Shown here one piece after another: positions 1 through 4,020 of a stretch of DNA of 6,372 bases. The notes beneath the pieces were generated by a model, which was not told the origin of the DNA, did no database searches, and was given only the letters and a program-made list of their open reading frames with translations. The first letter of the stretch is position 1. Each line of letters opens with the position of its first letter. Origin of the DNA: Actinomycetota bacterium. GTDB lineage: Bacteria; Actinomycetota; Actinomycetes; S36-B12; CAIYMF01. The translations under genes and the position numbers were made by a program. The stretch covers positions 1 to 6,372 of the forward strand of contig WLOZ01000120.1 of the NCBI GenBank assembly GCA_009699025.1, written 5' to 3'.

Positions 1-48
1 CACCACCACGTGCTCGTTCCAGACCTTCTCAGCAAGCGTGAGACCCAT
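1..48 (-). CDS. leuC: 3-isopropylmalate dehydratase large subunit, N-terminal fragment
   Basis: Only the first 16 codons are inside the window; the gene continues past the left edge. Read on the minus strand from the ATG at 48-46 it gives MGLTLAEKVWNEHVVV, which matches the characteristic LeuC start (TLAEK-W-EHVV). LeuC with LeuD forms the cytoplasmic [4Fe-4S] isopropylmalate isomerase, which converts 2- to 3-isopropylmalate in leucine synthesis. A strong purine-rich ribosome-binding site lies just upstream. The divergent neighbour is an NdgR/LtbR-type regulator, and these families are known to control leuCD in actinobacteria, so position and sequence support each other. None of the iron-sulfur cysteines or active-site residues can be checked here. 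Confidence 0.88.
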   Translation of the reverse strand, partial: MGLTLAEKVWNEHVVV

Positions 49-50
49 GA

Positions 51-57
51 CCCCTCC
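51..57 (-). promoter_or_regulatory. leuC ribosome-binding site
   Basis: On the minus strand the sequence is GGAGGGG, with two bases between its end and the leuC ATG (four bases from the GGAGG core). It is a strong Shine-Dalgarno match and fixes the leuC start at 48. It contrasts with the divergent regulator, which has no recognisable site. Confidence 0.7.
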
Positions 58-72
58 GATTGTTCGTCCGAC

Positions 73-102
73 TTGACGTCTCGGATAGTGAGACGCGAGT
101 AT
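73..102 (+). promoter_or_regulatory. Candidate leaderless promoter of the IclR-type regulator
   Basis: TTGACG (73-78, five of six to the -35 consensus) is followed after 18 bases by GAGTAT (97-102, a weak three of six -10), and the regulator ATG begins six bases later. No Shine-Dalgarno sequence precedes that ATG. This spacing would put the transcription start at or very near the A of the start codon, giving a leaderless mRNA, which is common in actinobacteria. An alternative is TTGTTC (60-65) with GATAGT (84-89) at 18 bases, which would leave a leader of about 13 bases. The choice is not certain. Confidence 0.35.
77..95. promoter_or_regulatory. Inverted repeat, candidate regulator operator
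   Basis: CGTCTC (77-82) and GAGACG (90-95) form perfect six-base arms around a seven-base spacer (GGATAGT). The centres of the arms are 13 bases apart, just over one helical turn, suiting a dimeric winged-helix regulator. It lies between the proposed -35 and -10 of ndgR and over a leuC -10-like hexamer, so a bound protein could block both. A further copy of GTGAGAC sits at 38-44, inside the start of leuC, as a direct repeat of 88-94. The assignment as NdgR/LtbR operator is inference. Confidence 0.45.
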
Positions 103-108
103 CACTTC

Positions 109-825
109 ATGGACAACAGTAGCGGAGTCGGAGTCCTCGACAAAGCCGCTGCGGTGCTAGCAGCCCTTGAGGGGGCACCACTCTCGCTCGCCGGTCTGGT
201 GGAGGTCACCGGGCTCCCGCGACCCACTGCCCACCGCCTCGCCTGCGCTCTCGAGCACCACCGCCTGGTGACTCGCGACGTGTCGGGACGTTTCACCCTC
301 GGCCCCCGGCTTGGTGAGCTCGCGGCCGCCGCGGGCGAGGACCGGCTGCTGTCGTCGGCCTCCACGGTGCTGGTCACCCTGCGCGACGCCACAGGCGAGA
401 GCGCGCAGCTCTACCGTCGCCAGGGCCAGCAGCGCATCTGCGTCGCGGCGGCCGAGCGCATGACGGGGCTTCGCGACAGCGTGCCCGTGGGCAGCGCACT
501 CACCATGCACGCCGGCTCAGCGGCGCAGGTGCTGCTCGCGTGGGAGGACGCAGACCGCCTCCACCGCGGGCTTCGCGGCGCCGCCTTCACCGCCGTCACC
601 CTCGCCGCCGTGCGCAGGCGAGGCTGGGCGCAGAGCCTGGGAGAGCGCGAGCCGGGGGTGGCCAGCGTGTCGGCGCCCGTGCGCGCGCCGGGTGGGCGGG
701 TGATCGCGGCGGTGTCGGTGTCGGGTCCCGTCGAGCGGGTCTCACGGGCCGCCGGCCCGCGCTACGCCGAGGCCGTGGTCGCCGCGGCCGCGTCGCTGGG
801 CGCGGCCATCGCCGCAGGCGACTGA
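109..825 (+). CDS. ndgR: IclR-family transcriptional regulator, NdgR/LtbR-like
   Basis: The 238-residue protein has the two-part IclR layout. An N-terminal winged helix-turn-helix spans about 1-68, with a recognition helix around LPRPTAHRLACALEHH (36-51) and the wing near 55-65. A C-terminal effector-binding domain spans about 75-235, with the family-typical GLRDSVPVGS (120-129) and the GWAQSLGEREPGVASVSAPV stretch (172-191). NdgR of Streptomyces and LtbR of Corynebacterium are IclR proteins encoded divergently from leuCD that control branched-chain amino-acid genes, and this gene has exactly that position. I chose the ATG at 109 because homologs begin near MDNSSGVGVLDKA; an in-frame ATG at 10 would add 33 residues without family resemblance and run into leuC. 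The last 64 bases overlap the convergent hydrolase gene. The family call is firm; the effector (probably an amino acid or pathway intermediate) is not visible. Confidence 0.9.
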   Translation: MDNSSGVGVLDKAAAVLAALEGAPLSLAGLVEVTGLPRPTAHRLACALEHHRLVTRDVSGRFTLGPRLGELAAAAGEDRLLSSASTVLVTLRDATGESAQLYRRQGQQRICVAAAERMTGLRDSVPVGSALTMHAGSAAQVLLAWEDADRLHRGLRGAAFTAVTLAAVRRRGWAQSLGEREPGVASVSAPVRAPGGRVIAAVSVSGPVERVSRAAGPRYAEAVVAAAASLGAAIAAGD

Positions 826-1604
826 CATCCACCCTGACAGGTCGTCCGTGCTCGTTCGGCCCGCCTCTCGGCGATGACGACCCCCACCAACTCGGGAATC
901 AGGTCGACGCTGCGTCGCAGCAGCCACGGGACCCCGTGGGCGACCAGCCACACCGCCACGAGTACGGGACCGGGGCACTGCTCCGGGACGGGAGGGACAG
1001 GAGCCACAGGGTGGAAGCCACGCCGCGAGAGCCACGTGGCCGCCATGGTCGCGAGCGCGCGATGGCCCTGGGCCGACGGGTGCATCCGGTCGATGTGCCA
1101 GGTGCTCCGCAGGTGAGCTACCTCGAAGTCCCGCGGGTCGAGGACGACCACCCCAGGCATTCCGGCGAGATCGGCCAGCAGGGCCACGTTCAGTGCTGCA
1201 GCGCGGGCTGCCAGCACTCGGCCCACGGCCAGGCCGCCGCGGGGCAGCACCATCGATGGATCGTGGAGGAGAACCACCAGAACAACCCCGCCGGCAGCCG
1301 TGAGCTCCACGCACACGTCACGGGCCCCACGTGCCACCCGCACCGCGTCGAAGTCTGATCGAAGCACATCGTTGCCGCCGATGAGCAACGTCGCGAGATC
1401 GGGCTTGAAGGCCGTCGCCTCGGGCAGCTGCTCGGCCACGACATCGCGCATCCGTGCCCCGGTTCGCGCCAGGCACAGGTACTCGCTGGCGCCGAGCAAC
1501 ACCGCCAGATGTGCGGCCCAGCCCGGCGAGTTGCCGCCGCCAACGACGTCTCCCACTCCCGCGGTCACACTGTCGCCCAACCCCACGACGCGCAGCGGCC
1601 TCAT
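762..1604 (-). CDS. SGNH/GDSL-family hydrolase
   Basis: This 280-residue protein belongs to the SGNH superfamily of serine esterases, lipases and carbohydrate deacetylases. Block I is GLGDSVTAG (8-16) with nucleophile Ser12; the block II glycine is probably Gly49 (LARTGAR); block III is GGND (76-79) with oxyanion Asn78; block V is DRMH (172-175), giving the Asp172/His175 pair. There is no signal peptide, so it should be cytoplasmic. After the catalytic domain (about 1-195) comes a Pro-rich stretch (201-213) and a hydrophobic/basic segment (214-246, including VPWLLRRSVDL) that could touch the membrane. The last 30 or so residues are Ala/Ser/Thr-rich, and the final 22 codons overlap ndgR on the other strand, so this tail looks like coding extended by loss of an earlier stop. 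It is the last gene of the glycosyltransferase operon. An ester on the mannolipid or its precursor is a plausible substrate; no specificity can be read from the sequence. Confidence 0.87.
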   Translation of the reverse strand: MRPLRVVGLGDSVTAGVGDVVGGGNSPGWAAHLAVLLGASEYLCLARTGARMRDVVAEQLPEATAFKPDLATLLIGGNDVLRSDFDAVRVARGARDVCVELTAAGGVVLVVLLHDPSMVLPRGGLAVGRVLAARAAALNVALLADLAGMPGVVVLDPRDFEVAHLRSTWHIDRMHPSAQGHRALATMAATWLSRRGFHPVAPVPPVPEQCPGPVLVAVWLVAHGVPWLLRRSVDLIPELVGVVIAERRAERARTTCQGGCQSPAAMAAPSDAAAATTASA

Positions 1605-1610
1605 CTCAAC

Positions 1611-1614
1611 TCCG
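1611..1614 (-). promoter_or_regulatory. Ribosome-binding site of the SGNH hydrolase
   Basis: On the minus strand GGAG ends six bases before the ATG at 1604 (CTCGGAGTTGAGATG). It lies in the 12-base gap after the stop codon of the preceding glycosyltransferase (TGA at 1619-1617), supporting the chosen start and cotranslation within one transcript. Confidence 0.6.
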
Positions 1615-1616
1615 AG

Positions 1617-2753
1617 TCATCCGTGGTCCAGCGCCGGAAGGTCCGTCAGCCCGTGCAGAGTCAGCATGGATTCGACGGTGCGCGACCACGGGAACTCACA
1701 CGCCCGGTCGCGAGCAGCCTGCGACCGCTCCACGACGGGCATCGACAGCACCTCGCGCAGCGCCTGCGAGAAGGACTCGACAGTCCCAGCGACCAGCCGG
1801 CCCGACCTCGTGGTGACGATTTCGCTCAGAGCGCTCGGAGCCGAGGCCACCACAGCCGTCCCTGAGGCAAGGCCCTCGAGCGCTGCGAGGCCGAACGTCT
1901 CGATCGGTCCCGGCGCTATCAGCGCGTCGGCGCTGGCCAGGATGTCGGCCATGCGCTCGCGCTCTGAGATGTGCCCGAGGAAGGTCACCGGAATCCCGAC
2001 TGCCAGGGAGCGCAGCCGCTGCTCCAACGGACCGGTTCCCAGCACCACGAGCCTGGTACGGAGGCCGTCAGCCGCGAGGGCCTGCACCGCCCGAATCGCA
2101 AGCTCTGGCCGCTTCTCTCGCGAGAGTCGACTGCACATCACGATGAGCGAGCCGGAGTCGTCGCCGAGCAGCGCACGCCGAAGCTGCTCGTCGCGCCGCG
2201 TCGGATGGAACATCGCGAGGTCTACCCCCAGCGCGACTCGAGCCACGGTGCCGCAACCGATTCGCTCGAACTCCTCAGCGGCGTACCGGGTGGAGCACAC
2301 CACGCGGTCGAATCGCCGCGCCGTGCTCCTATTCCACGAGTCCGCCATCCTGCGCGTGGGCCACCGGCCTGGCAGCCAGGCGTCGAGCACGCCATCGACC
2401 CGTTCGTGCGCCCACATCAGTGAAGGAATGCCATGGGCACGCGCCCACCACCCCAGTGATCGCAGGGTCAGGCGATCGGACACCTCGACTCGGTCGGGCG
2501 CGATCTCGTCGAGAGCAGTGCAGACGCGATCGACGTCCAGGATCGCGCGGTACCCACCGCTGCCCGGGATCAGAGACGAGGGCAGGGTGATGACGCACCC
2601 GTAGGGGGTGTCGAGTCGCTCGTACCGGTCGCCGGGCACAATGAGGAAGGATTCGTGGCCGGCGGCCACGTACCCCGCCCCCAGGTGGTGCATCAGAGTA
2701 CGGATTCCGCCGCTTGACGGGCCGTAGAAGTTGGCCACCTGGGCGATGCGCAT
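1617..2753 (-). CDS. GT4-family glycosyltransferase, PimC-like
   Basis: The 378-residue protein is a retaining GT-B glycosyltransferase with two Rossmann-like domains and no signal peptide or membrane helix, so it should work on the cytoplasmic face of the membrane. The N-terminal acceptor domain starts MRIAQVANFYGPSSGGIRT, with the glycine loop at 14-16, and carries MWAHER (113-118; His116 probably catalytic-site). The C-terminal donor domain has GVD (176-178), SRLSREKRPE (208-217; Arg209 and Lys214 are the expected nucleotide-sugar phosphate contacts), GTGP (239-242) and the EX7E motif (Glu285 and Glu293). The N-terminal sequence resembles proteins annotated as PimC, a mannosyltransferase of phosphatidylinositol mannosides, but that specificity is not safe to transfer. 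It starts on the stop codon of the mgtA-like gene (TGATG), with a ribosome-binding site inside that gene, so the two are translationally coupled. Donor GDP-mannose and a lipid acceptor are inferred. Confidence 0.86.
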   Translation of the reverse strand: MRIAQVANFYGPSSGGIRTLMHHLGAGYVAAGHESFLIVPGDRYERLDTPYGCVITLPSSLIPGSGGYRAILDVDRVCTALDEIAPDRVEVSDRLTLRSLGWWARAHGIPSLMWAHERVDGVLDAWLPGRWPTRRMADSWNRSTARRFDRVVCSTRYAAEEFERIGCGTVARVALGVDLAMFHPTRRDEQLRRALLGDDSGSLIVMCSRLSREKRPELAIRAVQALAADGLRTRLVVLGTGPLEQRLRSLAVGIPVTFLGHISERERMADILASADALIAPGPIETFGLAALEGLASGTAVVASAPSALSEIVTTRSGRLVAGTVESFSQALREVLSMPVVERSQAARDRACEFPWSRTVESMLTLHGLTDLPALDHG

Positions 2754-3889
2754 CAGGCTGAACCCCTCAATGCCGATGCTGGTGAGCGTGCTGCCACTAC
2801 GTCGGCGTAGTGCTGCTCAAGCTGAGTCATGACCGCGCACCACGAGCGTCCGGCGACCGACTGTCGTGCCGCCACACCCATGGCCTCGCGCTTGAACTGA
2901 TCACCGACGAGATCCAGCACATGGCCCCTCAACGCCTGCTCGTCGCCCGGCGGGTAGAGCCACCCGTTGCGGCTGGGAGTCACCAGGTCGAGCGGGCCAC
3001 CCGAGGCCGGCGCCACCACCGGCACTCCGCTGGCGAGCGCTTCATGAACCGATTGGCAGAAGGTCTCGAATCGACCGGTGTGCACCATCACGTCGAGGCT
3101 CGCGACGGCCCGGGACAACTCATCACCGTGAAGGAAGCCCGTGAACACTCCTGCGGGGATGAGCCGTTCGAGGTTGCTGCGGGCCGGTCCGTCGCCCACC
3201 ACCACCACGGTCACGCCCGGAATGTCGGCGAGCACGGCGAGTTGCTCCACCTCCTTCTCGGCGGCCACCCTGCCCACGTAGCCGACCACGACATCGTCGC
3301 GGCTGCCGGTCCACTCGGCACGAAGCCCGTCGTGGCGATGGGTCGGGTTGAACGTCGCGGCATCAACCCCCCGTGGCCAGAACTCGACCCTGGGCACGTC
3401 GTGCGCCTTCAGATCATGAATCGTCGGACGCGAGGGCGCGAGGGTCAGATCGGACGCCCCATGAATGCGCCGCAGTCGGCGCCACACCATCGCGTCGGCA
3501 ACGCCTAGGCCGTAGCGGGAGGCGAATCCGGCAACGTCTGTCTGAAAGGCGGCCACGACAGGGATGCCTAAGTCACTCGCGGCTCGAACGGCAGGAACGC
3601 CGACCACGAAAGGGCTGGCGAGGTGCACCACGTCAGGCGCGATCTCGCGGAGGATCGCCGAAAGCCGACGATGTCCGACCAGGCTAATTGCGACAGCCGA
3701 GTAGCCCGGCATGGGCAATGACAGCAGCCGAGTTACCGGCACATCGCCGTGCCACCCGTCTCCCGCGATCGGCGTGATGACGTGAAGGTCATAGCCGCGG
3801 GGGGCGAGGTGCTCCAGCATGCGAAGCACGGAGTTTGTCACTCCGTTGACATGGGGAAGAAACGATTCGGTGACGATCGCAACTCTCAC
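2753..3889 (-). CDS. mgtA: GT4-family alpha-mannosyltransferase, MgtA-like
   Basis: The 378-residue GT-B enzyme begins with a segment strongly typical of the MgtA family (formerly called PimB): MRVAIVTESFLPHVNGVTNS, with the glycine loop GVTN at 16-19. Other family marks are VHLASP (88-93), FQTDVAGFA (115-123), RGVD (173-176), the donor-phosphate site VGRVAAEKEVE (205-215; Arg207, Lys212), GDGP (232-235) and EX7E (Glu275 and Glu283). In Corynebacterium, MgtA transfers mannose from GDP-mannose to glucuronosyl-diacylglycerol, starting a lipomannan-like glycolipid. That activity is the best inference here; a phosphatidylinositol or other glycolipid acceptor is possible. No signal peptide or membrane helix is seen. 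Translation starts at GTG with only a weak upstream purine stretch. It is the first gene of the three-gene block, after a 131-base gap. Leu107 is encoded by TTA (3571-3569), a codon that is very scarce here. Confidence 0.84.
   Translation of the reverse strand: MRVAIVTESFLPHVNGVTNSVLRMLEHLAPRGYDLHVITPIAGDGWHGDVPVTRLLSLPMPGYSAVAISLVGHRRLSAILREIAPDVVHLASPFVVGVPAVRAASDLGIPVVAAFQTDVAGFASRYGLGVADAMVWRRLRRIHGASDLTLAPSRPTIHDLKAHDVPRVEFWPRGVDAATFNPTHRHDGLRAEWTGSRDDVVVGYVGRVAAEKEVEQLAVLADIPGVTVVVVGDGPARSNLERLIPAGVFTGFLHGDELSRAVASLDVMVHTGRFETFCQSVHEALASGVPVVAPASGGPLDLVTPSRNGWLYPPGDEQALRGHVLDLVGDQFKREAMGVAARQSVAGRSWCAVMTQLEQHYADVVAARSPASALRGSA
2763..2768 (-). promoter_or_regulatory. Ribosome-binding site within the end of the mgtA-like gene
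   Basis: GAGGGG on the minus strand lies nine bases before the ATG at 2753, inside the last codons of the upstream gene. It supports that start, and with the TGATG stop/start overlap it indicates coupled translation of the two glycosyltransferases. Confidence 0.6.
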
Positions 3890-3924
3890 GATTCACACTC
3901 AAACGCTGACACAAAGCTCTCAAC

Positions 3925-3940
3925 CGACACTGCGGTGTCG
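3925..3940 (-). terminator. GC-rich hairpin, possible terminator of the Fn3 gene or leader structure
   Basis: CGACAC (3925-3930) and GTGTCG (3935-3940) form a perfect six-base stem with a TGCG loop. It lies about 80 bases beyond the stop of the large Fn3/membrane gene, in the direction of its transcription, so it could help end that transcript. No U-tract follows on the minus strand (GGTTGAGAGCTTTG), so an intrinsic terminator is only weakly supported. It might instead belong to the leader or operator of the mgtA operon. Confidence 0.35.
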
Positions 3941-3953
3941 TGTCGCCGCACGA
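3938..3953. other. Second hairpin, mutually exclusive with the first
   Basis: TCGTG (3938-3942) and CACGA (3949-3953) form a five-base stem with a six-base loop. Three bases (3938-3940) are shared with the stem at 3925-3940, so a transcript could form one or the other but not both. The stems are short and may be coincidental in such GC-rich sequence. Confidence 0.3.
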
Positions 3954-4020
3954 AGAGTTAACACTTGGCGCCAGTGCGCAACGAGGACGACCAAGGCGAC
4001 AGGCGCGACGCGCACAACGC

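Larger units (their letters stand above)
49..108. promoter_or_regulatory. leuC / ndgR divergent control region
   Basis: These 60 bases separate two divergent starts and must hold both promoters and any operator. For leuC (minus strand) the best -10-like hexamers are GATACT (103-98) and CACTAT (90-85), neither with a convincing -35. The inverted repeat at 77-95 covers the second of these. Since IclR-type regulators commonly bind between themselves and a divergent target, it is reasonable to infer that the ndgR product acts here on both genes. No binding data can be drawn from sequence alone. Confidence 0.55.
3890..4020. promoter_or_regulatory. Intergenic region upstream of the mgtA operon
   Basis: This 131-base gap is the only substantial non-coding stretch. 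Transcription of the three-gene operon probably begins here. A poor promoter candidate on the minus strand is TTGAGA (3923-3918), 17 bases, GAGTGT (3900-3895), ending five bases before the GTG. The gap also holds two overlapping hairpins (3925-3953), a TGGCGCCA palindrome (3966-3973) flanked by CAC and GTG, and a GCGCG-A-CGCGC mirror close to the upstream stop codon. I see no tRNA, small RNA or open reading frame in it. Confidence 0.45.

Noticed and set aside
10..108. An upstream ATG at 10 extending the IclR-type regulator by 33 residues
   Set aside because: The extension would overlap leuC, has no similarity to the family, and family members begin at the MDNSSGVGVLDKA-like segment starting at 109.
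540..1358. A 272-codon open frame on the plus strand overlapping ndgR and running antisense to the hydrolase
   Set aside because: Arg/Gly/His-rich composition, no motif, and conflict with two well-supported genes; a shadow frame.
1300..2604. A 434-codon open frame on the plus strand opposite the hydrolase and the PimC-like gene
   Set aside because: Its product is Arg/Ser/Thr-rich without domain resemblance, as expected from the antisense of a high-GC gene. The minus-strand frames carry complete GT4 and SGNH motifs.
4003..4013. GCGCG-A-CGCGC palindrome next to the stop of the Fn3 gene
   Set aside because: The arms leave a one-base loop, so no hairpin can form, and such sequences are frequent by chance at this GC content.
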